Source of the DNA: Cloeon dipterum
Taxonomy: Eukaryota > Arthropoda > Insecta > Ephemeroptera > Baetidae
NCBI RefSeq assembly: GCF_949628265.1
Contig: NC_088787.1
Coordinates: 6,004,501-6,068,500, forward strand
DNA length: 64,000 bases
Direction: 5' to 3'
A program made the position numbers and the translations under genes. The notes under the pieces were generated by a model. The model made no database searches, was not told the DNA's origin, and saw nothing but the letters and a program-made list of their open reading frames with translations. Shown piece by piece: positions 47,516 to 61,114 of this stretch; position 1 is the stretch's first letter, and each line of letters starts with the position of its first letter.

Positions 47516-49967
47516 ATGTACGATAAAATAACGAAAATAATACGGCATCGAAAATTCGCCTCGGATCGCATTCGAGCGGTAGCAGCTGATTGCGGAGTGA
47601 AACTCGAGCCAGACTTCGAGCTTAATCATTTTCCTCAGTTGTGTAAGTATTAAAATACCTGGGACCATCACATTTTAGTGGGTTTTGGGGGTTTTTTCGA
47701 ATTTTTTTTCATCACAGGTCGTAGATTTCTTTTGGTATTTTGATAAATTTATTTTCTTGGCAAAGAAATTTTAAAAATTATGAATATTACACTAAATTCT
47801 AATTCTCTAATTTTTATTTTGTAGCAACAGACGTGATTGCGAAAATTGTGCTCAAACTGATGGCGAAAAAATGCACCAAACTTGTGAGGGAGAAAGAGGA
47901 AATGGCAGTCCTGATGCTCCCAGTCCTTAGCCTCTTCCTCGCCATGAGGCCCGCAAAAATTGATCTAACCGCCTTTCTTACGTTTTGTCCGATGCGTCTG
48001 AAATGTCGGTATTTCAAAGAGGTAACTAAAGAAATAAAATTAATAAATTCATTTTTAAATTTAAAAAATAATGTTTCAGGCTGTGATTCGAATCGCTACG
48101 AAGAACCCGGAGGTGGAAGAGTTGTCTCTGGCCACCCTTGCAAATCGATTCTTCCTCACAATTGATAAAGTAGCCGATGCTGAGCTGTTGGAAGCTCTGG
48201 GAAAATTAACCCACCTTAAATCTCTGAGAATTGAGGAAATTTTTGAGTTTGGATTGGTCGACGTGATTGATCTTTGCCAAAAACTTCCGCATCTCGAAAA
48301 CCTCAAAATTGTGCTGGAAAGAGAAACGACAGACCTCGACCTTGAAGAACTGAAGATCGCCGAGAAAATGAAAACTGCTATGTCAAAGCTAAAAGTTTTC
48401 CTTTTTGACACGCGTGGAACCAACACCAGCCTGATCAATCTGTGCACTGAGCATCTGCCCAATTTGCGAGTCATTGGCGACTTTTCGGACGGATTCAGCA
48501 GTTTTGACGACTGCAACACGATGGCTGACATCGCCCGCGCTCCTGGAACCTCTGATCTGCGCCATTTGATGTTGGATTTTGATTCCATAGAAAGCTGCGA
48601 TGAGATACAGCTTGCTAAGTTTCCTCTGGCTCGTCATCTCATGGTAAAAAGAACTACTTTTTTTGTTAATGACTGTCTTTGACGAAATATTATTGTGCAC
48701 ACCAATCTATTCTTGAGGATAGAATTGGGTAAAGTTTGTTCCGACCAAAAAATTGAGAGCGACGTGCAAACCCTTTTTCTCGGCAAAACAATACGTTCAT
48801 ATATGCGAGTACTGCGCATGCGTCAAATTTGGTTTGAGCACTTGCATAGACCGCCGGTTCATGACTTCGTTGTCAGATCCAGCCAGCTCTGACGCATACG
48901 CATATATATGTAGTTTCTTCATGTTTTAGGGGTAAAAAAGTTGTACTTGTGCTATATGCCCGTCGCGCTTTTTGGTCGGAAAAATATCCAATTTACCTGA
49001 TTCGACCCTTAAGAATTGACTGGTGTGCTCAGAAATTTCGTCAAAGTCGGTCTTTAATAATTTATTTTTTCTAATCGATGGAAAAATTTTATTTTGCTCG
49101 TCTATTAATTGAAACCTTTTGATCAGATGAGCATGTGGCCGGACGACGAAGTTGAGGATCAATTCTTGAAATCTTGGCTGTCGCAGCTGTCAAACTTGGA
49201 AAGTTTGCAGATTGAATTTCTTGTCCCGCCAGACGTAATTCGCCGGTTTCTGGAAAAATTCGGACCGAGTTTGAGAGCCTTGTATATTATATACGGCATC
49301 AATGATCCCAACGAAACGAACTTGTCGTTCAGCGATATTTTCGCTCTCTGCCCAAAGTTGGAGCGCCTCTACTTGGGCGGGAACATCCTTGAAGATGAGG
49401 CACCTCTCACGTCTTTCAGCCAACTAAAAGAAATTGGATTGGAATTTTTTCAGTAATGAAATTTAATTTTTTACTCCCTTTATTGACACTATTTTTAATA
49501 ATTTAATTTCATGTAGGTCCTTTAATAACCGAATTAAACTGAGTGAAATTCTGCAAGCGCCCCTCTTGGAAAAAATCACGTTTTTCGGATACTGTTTGGA
49601 CTTGGAAGAACTGAAGAAAACCACCGCTTTAGTAGCCGATAAGAAAATCTTGAGAGGATTAAAAACTCTACATGTTAGATACATTTTGCGTTCATTCAGA
49701 GACTTGGATGTAGAATATTTCCAAGCAATTTCTTCGTTCATCAAATGTGCCGTGGCATCGATTCCCGGTTTAAAAGATGTAAAATTCGACGTGAATGGCT
49801 TGTGCAGTGGCTACTCAGTGCTGGCAAGGAGCATCAGGGATGGAAAAACTCAAAATAATGATGTTCCTGGCGTCACCGAATTTTTCGCGGGACAAACCAT
49901 CGATGACGAACTATTGAATTTGTACGTGGATGAAGAGTTGATTCAAATGCTTGATAAATTTTTTTAA
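47516..49967 (+). CDS. F-box-like/LRR protein, gene C, 5 exons
   Basis: Exons 47516-47642, 47825-48021, 48080-48643, 49127-49452, 49517-49967; phases 1,0,0,2; 554 residues with no internal stops. N-terminus RIRAVAADCGVKLEPDFEL parallels gene A (RIRNIAADFGEKIPDDFQL). Exon 2 holds the F-box-like helix (STDVIAKIVLKLMAKKC) and LSLFLAMRPAKIDLTAFL. LRR units include LGKLTHLKSLRIEEI, LSNLESLQIEFL, CPKLERLYLGG, APLLEKITFFG and LRGLKTLHV. More diverged from A and B than those are from each other. No named orthologue recognised; cytosolic or nuclear location is inferred from the lack of targeting sequences. Intron 3 contains a foldback element. Confidence 0.88.
48668..49057. mobile_element. foldback element, copy 2, in intron 3 of LRR gene C
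   Basis: Arms match each other and 30772-31155: TTTGACGAAAT...GCACACCA at the left and its near complement ending TTTCGTCAAAG at the right, with CGCATGCGTCA near the centre. More diverged than the 30772 copy. Confidence 0.7.
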
Positions 49968-50319
49968 TGGTTGCCATGTGCTTTCATATGTTAGTTTTTT
50001 ATGGTTTTTAATAAAATGTTCAAAAGAAATACGAACCATTCATAGTTTAATTGATAATATATACCTCTAAATAAATTGCGATGTTTTTGATCAGAGCTCT
50101 CAGCTAGTCACGCGATGCGCCGCACCAGCTTGATAGCAATGTTTGGGTCACGTGCCGCCGTTCAAAAATGGTCAAATACAAAATTTATAAAGTCCATGAG
50201 AAAAATTTACTCTTCCCCAGTATAGGTAGCAAAATATTTCATGACAACCTTTTTAAAACTTTGGCGATTGTTTTGGCAATATTTCTTGTTGGGTGCATTT
50301 AGGTCACCATTTAAATATC
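49968..50319. other. 3' flank of LRR gene C
   Basis: AATAAAAT at about 50010 is a likely polyadenylation signal. No gene otherwise. Confidence 0.45.
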
Positions 50320-50457
50320 TACTTCTCTATCTCCGGTTATATTATTAACTTTTTTATCAGTTCTCATGCCGCTCGCCTCAAGTATTTTTGTATTGGTATC
50401 TGCAATATTTTTTCGAATTTTAGTTGCACACGTGTTTTGACCGCCACCAACCCTTGG
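50320..50457 (+). repeat. direct repeat, copy 2
   Basis: Second copy of 47141-47282, in the same orientation about 3.2 kb away, with no mariner element beside it. It carries the start of the LRR-family upstream block (GACCGCCACCAACCCTTGG) but is then interrupted by unrelated repeat sequence. Confidence 0.85.
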
Positions 50458-50464
50458 ACTAGAT

Positions 50465-50850
50465 AGATTTTGAAGTTTGAAAAACTTTATTTTTTTAATT
50501 TTCTCCATTAGAACAGCATGGAAAATTGAAAATTTGCAATTTTTTTTCAAACGGAGAAAACGAAAAAGGTCTTATCATCTTCAACGAACACGCAGGTCCA
50601 ATGCAGGTCTTGAAACCAATTTTCAGATTTTTCGCGCCCATAAAAAAATGAAAATTAATTTTCTCTTTTTTCGGCTTTAATATAATATAATATATTCTAG
50701 TGCGAAAATGGTTTTATTTTTGTTATAATTCGGCCGCTCGTCCGATCGTCGACCACGACCCCTCATCAGACGGGTCTTGGGAAGATCAGCTTTGACCTGC
50801 GGTACATAAACGACATTTTTCAGGGTACCCCGACCAAATTTGACTCGAAA
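50465..50850. repeat. dispersed repeat, copy of the 22858-24230 family
   Basis: GGAAAATTGAAAATTTGCAATTT-like start, TTTTCAGATTTTTCGCGCCC, TTTGTTATAATTCGGCCG, CGTCCGATCG, GGGTCTT and TTTTTCAGGGTACCCCGACC in the same order as the TROVE-intron copies. Non-coding. Confidence 0.6.
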
Positions 50851-51070
50851 CAATGCGACTGTGTAACGACTCGCTGCTTGTTCTCGTCAGCTGCAGCTGA
50901 CTACATAAATATAATTAAGTAGGGTCGTTGGCGTACACCAACCGACATAACAACGGCGGATATATTAAAAGAGCCCTTTCCTCCAACAATATGACCCTAC
51001 AGAAGGCCTGCCAAACGGCTGTGGCGTCATCGGAAGGATAGGCATCATTATTCCCTCTGTAAATATTTGC

Positions 51071-51129
51071 TGCCACCAGCCCTTCATCTCTCCCTGAGGA
51101 GTGCTGCCACCTGGGGATGAAGGGAGAGA
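51071..51129 (+). promoter_or_regulatory. conserved upstream block of LRR gene D
   Basis: TGCCACCAGCCCTTCATC, TCTCCCTGAG, GAGTGCTGCCACCTGGGG, ATGAAGGGAGAGAT. ATCTCTCCC and GGGAGAGAT are exact 9-base complements around the conserved loop, the clearest hairpin of the four. The leader to the ATG at 51331 also resembles that of gene B (TGCGTCAACAACAA). Confidence 0.7.
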
Positions 51130-51330
51130 TCTTTTCCTCTCCCGACACCTTCGCACCTTCCCCGTCTGCTGATGCGTCAACAACAAAAAAAAGTTCCCGT
51201 TGAAATTGAAAGCACTCTTTGGTGTATCGCAGTATCCTTCTCCAAGAATTTAGCCCGATATCCGGCGTGCATGTGAGTAGGTTGTGGGAGAATCTGTTTC
51301 AAGCGAATTGTTCCAATTTTGAATCAAGAG

Positions 51331-53219
51331 ATGAACCAAATTCAAGTACAACAGCCTGCCCAGCAACTTTCACCTGGTAAGAAGGATTTTTTTGCCATAC
51401 ATAAATCTAAATAATATTAAAATTTTTGAAGAGAGGAAGAAAGAGTTGTTGAGACTGATGACAGTAAAATGTTTCCAACCGATGGATTGGGAAAATATTT
51501 TCCAAAATATATCTCTCCCGGCCTTTAAAGAATTGCTAATCGGAACACAACTCCACACACTCAACCTTACTGACTTTGTGGATAATTGTCCTTCCTTAAC
51601 GAGGAGAGCACAAATGAGACAGGTACAGTGCAACCTTTTACTTATTCTCAATTTCATTTTGGACGAAAAGCAAAACGATTCCTGCATGATTGTGACGGTT
51701 AAAGTTAGGTTATAAACATCGAGAAAACCGTTACTTTGGCGGTATTGTCTGAGCCAATCGAAAACTGCTACCTGAACGCTGGCGACCAATCAGAGAGTAT
51801 TCTCCTGGCACTTTTCGAGTGTTTTAGAGCAAATAACCGAAAGAGTAACGGATTTTTCGAATTACGATACAAAAATTAGTTCTAAAATTCATGGGCATTA
51901 TATAAATGCTGATATTTCCAATAATAATAAAGCTAATTATCTTATTATAAAGACGATCTTCCGCATTTCCCAAAACGCGCCAGGACTCGTCCGTCTGCAT
52001 GTGGCACGGGACAGAAAACTTCGAGCCAAACTGTACGAGGAGAATATCGTCACTGCAGATGACGAGATGGTAGAGGCACTTTCGAATTTGAGAGACCTGG
52101 AAGTTCTACAATTGGAAGTGGTGACCTTCAACCTGGTAGACTTGGTGCAGCTGACTCAAGGACTGACACATCTTCGTTTGATCAGCACAAACCTTACGGA
52201 AAGAATAGCCCTGCGAGCTGTCGAAGACTTGAAAGAGAGTTTCGAGGGGCTAAAAGTGTTTCTTTTCTGGACGCAAGCGAATCAGATAAATCGTGTATTT
52301 ACAAGATTTTGCATCGAGAATATACCGACCTTGCAAGTTGTTGGCGATTTTGCCAGTGAATTTTGCACCGTAAATGATTTTAACCTGAACACTAAGACTT
52401 TTATTTGGCCTGGATCATCAGACTTACGGCATTTCACCCTGGATCTCAATTATGAGTTTGTACCTACCAACATTGGGACTAGGTTCAAAAAAATAAATCA
52501 CCTCAAGGTAAGCGCTATAATTATCTATCGACTGTTGCAATAAAAATATTTTGTTCCAGGTCATTTGGAAAACCAAGGAAAATTCTGATGATAAGACACC
52601 ATTTCGCAAAGAGGAATTGTTGACGAAATTTAAAAAAATCACAAGTCTAGATTTACATGGCGTTCCATACATTAAAATTTTGTCACTCTTTTTAAATAAC
52701 TATGGATCAACTCTGCTCGCTCTACACGTCACCGACGTTGGGAAACACCATGTAAGGCTGACCTACAACCAAGTTTTCAAACACTGTCCGAAGCTGGAAA
52801 AGCTTTGCCTGGACGTTGACGACTCGGCTCAGCGAATCACGGAAAAATTCCCCCCGCTGAAGGAGCTCAAGCTGAATTTGCAGCGGTAAAAGCGATTACA
52901 CTCAAGCAAAGTCATTATTTTTATAGAAAAATTAATTTTCCCCAGCTTTAAAATACACTCCCGTAATCTTTGGGATGTCCTAAAAGCACCGGAACTGGAA
53001 AAAATTGAATTGATGGGAGAATTAACAGCATACCCGGAGGATTTGGATAAGTTGAAGCCATTGTTGGCAGGTCGTCCTAGAAGCCTGCGCAAACTCGAGA
53101 GTCTTATTGTCAATTTAGGATGGACGAACGACACTGATAGAATTGAACAGAAGAAGGTCTCCTTCGGACAAATTTCCAGTTTTCTCAAGGTCGCAATGGA
53201 GGAGTCAAATTTTCTCTGA
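51331..53219 (+). CDS. F-box-like/LRR protein, gene D, 5 exons, shorter
   Basis: Exons 51331-51376, 51432-51622, 51953-52507, 52560-52885, 52946-53219; phases 1,0,0,2 as in A-C; 463 residues. The N-terminus is shortened to about 15 codons (MNQIQVQQPAQQLSP). Exon 2 has lost the LPxEL start of the F-box-like helix but keeps LLRLMTVKCFQPMDWENI and LTDFVDNCPSL. LRR units: LSNLRDLEVLQLEVV, FKKITSLDLHGV, CPKLEKLCLDV, APELEKIELMG. The last exon ends about 60 residues earlier than in A-C. It is the most diverged member of the cluster. Intact reading frame, so it may be a functional, F-box-less derivative. Confidence 0.82.
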
Positions 53220-53651
53220 ATTATTTTTAATTTTTACCTATTTTAGAATTCTTGAGAACTGAATTAATTTAGAATAACTATAAATGCCCTTAGCTGTACG
53301 AACTTAAAATATAGGTTTTAGAAATAAAAAAGCAGTACTGCAGCTTAGTAAAAATTGATTTCATTTACTTTAGTTAATCACTAGCATAGTAATTCAGTTG
53401 TTGCTGTTTGAAATTCACGATGCGCAATTATACATAGCATTAAATTTATATTCTTGATGACGTCCTTTGTACTTAAACCATTCCTTTGTCCAATCTGAAC
53501 TCCAGGAGGCTGATATTTTGATATATATTCGCCAGCCAAGTTAATATAAGTCAAATTTTACCTACAAAGTTCAATTGTTTTTAGTCCATTTGGAAGAGGA
53601 ATGTTCGGACGAGACCTCTATTAATTGCAGTCGTAAAAGCTAGCAAGACAT
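53220..53651. other. 3' flank of LRR gene D
   Basis: AAATAAAAAAG near 53321 may serve for polyadenylation. No gene seen. Confidence 0.4.
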
Positions 53652-56086
<2,435 letters not shown>

Positions 56087-58341
56087 CTAGGTGCCACTTC
56101 TGTATTCGAACATGCTTTGCGTGTAATTAGCAAGCTTTTCAGACAAGTCAGTTGGAAATGGCTCGGTCCAGAAGAAATCGTGGTTCAAAGCAGAGTTACT
56201 GTCGATTCGCCTTTTTGGATCTAGTACCAATAGCTTATCTAAAAGGTCCAATGCGTTACTGTCCTCCTCGAGAGGGATTAGGAGCTCTTTGACCTTGCGC
56301 ATTTGGTTTCGAGGCAGCTCGATTTGTCTGAACAGTTCAAGTAGATCAACACCAGGCCAGACATCAGTTGTAATGGAGCCACAGAGCTCAGAGATGAGAG
56401 TGAGTTGTTGTATTTCGGAACTACCCTGTGAATTGAACACCAGAACATGATTAACTATATTTAGTAAGAAAGACAGCTGACTATAATTTTTGAATGTAAA
56501 TCAATACATATTTATGGTGACACTTTTTTGTCCAAAATTGTTTAAATGTGTTTGTTATCATGTCAATTTTATTGTTCAACATGTTTGGATCTCAAAGATG
56601 TTTTAATTGGAAATAAGAAAATCTATTCAACAGTCTCTAGTTTTCACTGTAGTAGTGGAGGCTTTATATGGACCTTAAGTCACAAAGAGAGATATAGTTG
56701 GCCTCGTTAAGGAATTAAAACAATTTTGGGCAAAATCTTTTGTTATACCTATCATATATATCACATGTTCATGACGTAGAAACATATATATATGTTGAAT
56801 AAAGAACCAAAAATTAATTATTCTATAATAGCACATGCATGTTTTACCTGCAATATGGGACTCTTGGTCCACATTTCGGCCATGATGCATCCAACTCCCC
56901 ACATATCCACAGAAGAACCGTAATTTTGTTCTCCAAGCAGCAGTTCAGGCGGACGATACCAAAGAGTCACAACACGATTCGTGTAACTGGAAGTGAAGTT
57001 AGTTTAATCAAGAGAATTAATTGCTAGGGATAATGGAATTTTACCTATTTGGTTTGCCAGGTCTTGGTTCACTGAAAGCTCTGGACAAACCAAAATCGGC
57101 CACTTTGATGCATCCACTTTTGCTCACAAGAATATTAGACGTCTTCATGTCTCTATGAAGTATCTGAAAAAGAAAGTTGAGTTTTTCTGTTCTTTTGAAT
57201 ACATACTGGAAAAATTGCGCATAATTATAGCTCTCGTACCCTAAACTCGTTTTTCTTCACTAAGAATGGGGCAACAAACCAATCTAAGAGTAATTATGTT
57301 GGTTTTTGTTAAGCGCGAGTCGCGTAATTTCTGTCTGCACTACCAGAAGGAGTACAAAGTGTGGAAATTTCTGATTTATACCTGGTGTTCGTGGAGGTAA
57401 AAGAGTCCATTCAGCAATTGTTGCATCACCTTTTTAATTTCGCCCAAGGTAAAATTGACATTGGCACTTGAGAGAAGACCAGCAAGGTCGTGCTCGCAAA
57501 ATTCCAAAACTAAGTAGGTAGATATAACAAAAGTCGTTGGGTGTGCTGAAAGAGAAACAATAAATGACAACAAATAGTAAATAGAATGTTGAGTTATTAC
57601 GTTCCGAGCAACAGACCTCGATGAGGCTCACAATATTTTCATGCCTGAGATTTTGCAGGATTTTCAGCTCTCTCAAGGCTGTGATGGGGAACTGCAAGAA
57701 AAAAATGGTGCAGCGTGAAAAACCAAAATTTCGATCAAGAATAGGAAACTATTTGCAGTGGCTAAAAATACGCATTGCTCATCATTCAAACTAAATTTTC
57801 CTTATTGCAAGAAATAGTTAAAAATAAAGGTAGTATTTGTTGAGCGATGCACAGTTTCACCGCCAGTGTTTTTCTCAACAGGCTATGCGGTGCATGAAAA
57901 TTTACTAAAGACTGAGCATAACTTAATTGAATCACTGCTTAACTTAAAATTTTAAAAACCAAAACGAAAATTAGTACGAAAATAAATCCTTACTCCTTCA
58001 ACTTCACCGTCCAATGACACCGTTTTAAGAGCCACAATTTTTGTCTCGTCTTTCCTGTCTCTTGCTTTGAAGACCTCACTGAAAGAGAGTTAATTTCAAC
58101 TGTCATGAAATTTGAGAAACTACTCGACTTACCCAAAGTTGCCCTCTCCGATTTTTTCTATCTTCTTGTATTTTGCCACATTATCACAATAAGGAAATTT
58201 GAAATTCTTTAAGCGTTCTACTGTTTTCTTGATATCAGCAGTGAGCAATCCTGCCTCTACTAGTAGGCCCTCAATTCCATTGGAAGAGCCAGAGGAGGAA
58301 CTCGTCGGGAGTCCACTGCTGCTAGCTCTAGAAGTGGTCAT
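56087..58341 (-). CDS. Cdk9: cyclin-dependent kinase 9 (P-TEFb catalytic subunit), 7 exons
   Basis: Exons (minus): 58341-58133, 58078-57994, 57691-57601, 57545-57382, 57163-57045, 56986-56848, 56425-56087; all GT-AG, in frame, 381 residues (human CDK9 has 372). It phosphorylates the RNA polymerase II C-terminal domain and NELF/DSIF with cyclin T to release paused polymerase. Visible: glycine loop IGEGNFGEVF (split by intron 1), catalytic Lys88 (VALK), the diagnostic PITALRE helix (100-106), [10 protein letters not shown] hinge, HRDMK (186-190), DFG (206-208), T-loop [15 protein letters not shown] with Thr225 equivalent to human Thr186, and [18 protein letters not shown] and LNHDFFW near the C-terminus. 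A Ser-rich N-terminal extension of about 25 residues precedes the kinase. The nuclear-signal tail of vertebrate CDK9 is shortened. Confidence 0.97.
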
Positions 58342-58964
58342 TTCAAAAATTTGAAATAGGTTTGGGTCTTTCTTCAGTCCTGCTCCGTCACTTGGCGATT
58401 CTCGAGCTCAGCAGTAGTGTGAAAGAGTCTTCCTGTGGACACACGAATATACATTAATGTATGACGGTCTAGGTTAGCACAAAGACGGAACTCTAAATCA
58501 TATGGAAAAAGTGTAAAATTTTTACCGGTTTTCACTTCTTCTCGCCAGTTCTTAGGAAAATCCCAAGTAAAAATTAATGGTGCCGACACAGTTAGGTGAA
58601 CAGTTTCTATTGGTAAGAAAGTAGGCGTGCAAACCAATTTAATATTCATGTCATTCATTTAAAGTTCATGTCGAATATAAATAAGGAAAGATTCTTTACA
58701 TATCTGACGATGTAATGTTGCATAGTTTGTTACTTCTGATCCACTAGAGCGAGATACCTCTAAAAGAACGTGTTTCCGAAGCATGAATTTTTCTCTTCAA
58801 TAAAGGTTATCAATCCGTTTTAATGCAGAACTTGAAAATTAAGTGGTTTTATCACCACTTGAAACTCGTATTTCCCAACTTGAAATCATTGTTATACCGT
58901 ATGTGTGTACTAGGCGCCGAGGAGAGGCTTCACGTTAGCCACTAGGAGCCGGTGCGGTTCCCTA
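58342..58964. other. Cdk9 upstream region
   Basis: Presumed promoter and 5' leader. A minus-strand open frame of 94 codons (58374-58658) has no recognised similarity and is not called. No TATA box is evident near the Cdk9 start. Confidence 0.4.
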
Positions 58965-59345
58965 GTAACCATCAACGTTGAGCAACGCTCTGACGATATA
59001 ACGTTGAACGTCAACAATGGTCAAAAGTGAAAAAATGAACTAAATTTTAATTGGAAATTGACCCTAGTAACCACGCAACGTTGATGGAACGTTGAATCAA
59101 CGTTGAACGTCAACGACGTCAACACAGAATCAACGTTGACGTCAACGTTCAATCAACGTTGAGAATGGTCACTGCGGTGTCGTTGATTCAACGTTGACGA
59201 TCAAATTTCGTCGAAAAAATCGCGGTATACATTGCCTTAGCAGATCGCTTTATTTTTACTTAATTCGTGTTTTTTTGATAGTGTCGATCGCCGAAATTCA
59301 TATCGTTGTTGACGATCAACAACGCATCAACGTTGCTGCGTTGTT
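58965..59345. repeat. array of CAACGTTG palindromes
   Basis: CAACGTTG occurs seven times in about 370 bases, often extended to TCAACGTTGA, together with AACGTTGAACG, GACGTCAACG and CGTTGATTC variants in both orientations. This internally palindromic array could be a MITE/Helitron-like repeat unit. Confidence 0.65.
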
Positions 59346-59454
59346 GATGCAAATGAAAATTTTTTTGGGTTATATTAATTGGAATTTATTTCTTTAATCA
59401 AAGATCACACATTACAAAATGTTCTGGTACATTTCCTATTAACAATTAATTATA

Positions 59455-60173
59455 TAACGCTCGTCTAGGTGTTATTTGCTTTATTTCACGACTGTCTGGA
59501 GTGGCTTAAAAGAGCCAGCTGACAGATTTGCCTGTTCTGTGTTGTTTCTTGCGTGCTGGGAGTTCCCGAAATATGACTTGAACTGAACTCCTTTAACCGG
59601 TCACCGGCACCCAGTGCCGGACTCTAACCTTGTTCGGTCTCAAGGGTCAGAGGCGGCGTCCCCGAGCTCCGTAATTGTCTTAACGGACAGGATCAAAATA
59701 CTGAGACTTACGTTTATTAGATTGTTTAAATTGAACTTACATATTTCCAGTGGGGATCTCAAACAATAATCAATACGGAATACGACGCGGGTGATGGTCG
59801 ACTCTATCGTATAACATAAGCTCGAATGTTAAAATAGATGGAAGTTGTATTGATTATTAGAGATCCCACTGGAAATAAGTAAGTTGTTCGGCTTAAAACA
59901 ATCTAATAAACGTAAACCTCCATATTTATAACACTTTCCGTCTGACAGTTACAGAGTTGGGGACACCACCTTTCGCCCACGAGAGCGAACCAGGCGAGTG
60001 TCCGGCTCTGGGTGCCGCAGACCGGCCAAAGGAGGTCAATTTAAGTTAAATTACGGGAACACCCACGCGAGGGTCCCAACAGTAGCCCAAGACAAAAGAG
60101 GCAAATCTGGCAGTTGGCTCTTCGAGTCATTCTTAAAGTAAATTTAAGCAATTAACCCCAAAGACGAGCGTTA
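59455..60173. mobile_element. 719-base foldback element
   Basis: Ends TAACGCTCGTCT and AGACGAGCGTTA are exact complements. Inner arm matches include GAGCCAGCTG / CAGTTGGCTC, CCGGCACCCAG / CTGGGTGCCG, TAGATTGTTT / AAACAATCTA and ATTTCCAGTGGG / CCCACTGGAAAT. The centre lies near 59810. No coding sequence seen. Confidence 0.8.
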
Positions 60174-61114
60174 CAATACATACGTAAATACATTTTTAAA
60201 TTCATTCCGCAGGCTTAAGAACAATTTAAAGGCAATTACACGTGTTTGACATATACATATTTCTTTGTGATGAAATTTTCATGATATAAAGAATAGAATA
60301 TAATATTTATTTAACGCAAACCGCGTAAAACTATTTCAAGCGTTTATATTAATACAATTAGTTAGTATAATGCTTCCTTTTCATAATAATAATATAATAT
60401 TAATAATATTTTAATTCGTGATCATATTCAAATTCGTAATCACACAGGCCACAGGTTTTATTTTTAAATTTAATGAAAACTGCTGTGTGTGGAAAAACTA
60501 AATCTGCGTATAATTAATGAAAATTATGTTATGCATAAAAATAGTACGTTCTCGTACTATACTGCATACGTTTCAGCCCCGTATACCTTATGAGCGGTGT
60601 ACTTAACTTCCAAAATAGAGTAAATATTAATTTTGTTAGATGCCTGTGGGGCTGAATCAGCTGCTGTACAGTATGAGAATGTGTTTTTATCATTGAGAAC
60701 TCAGGGCCATTAAATTTTCCATAAATTTCAACATACCAAATGATAAAATAGGTAACGAACATTCTATAAGTTAACTTTAACCGCATTTGCGGAAAGCCCC
60801 TCATATTCAAAGCAGCCATAGGAATGCGCCATTGAGCTCTTTTAATTTTATTGAAGTTCTAATTGTGATTTGAGACTATCCAGTTAATGTGCGTTGTGCT
60901 ACTGGCGGGCGGTTAAGAACACTTAGGGCTTTCGCATCTGGTTAATTCAATTTTATTTTTCCTTGCCCCTCCTGGCCGTACTTTCGTGTTCTTGATCAGC
61001 ATGTCGCGCAGGTGAACCATCTTCTATTCTTTATTTCAGCTTCAGCTGCACTCTCAGATCTGTGGAAATAAAATTAATTAGACACTCATTTGCTTCAAGT
61101 AATTGCTAATAGAC
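60174..61114. other. AT-rich intergenic, nothing recognised
   Basis: Low-complexity TAATAA tracts around 60380-60410. No exon or repeat with a clear boundary. Confidence 0.45.

Noticed and set aside
58374-58658. 94-codon open frame just upstream of Cdk9, minus strand
   Set aside because: Probably 5' leader or promoter DNA. Cdk9 has a good ATG of its own and this frame has no family resemblance.
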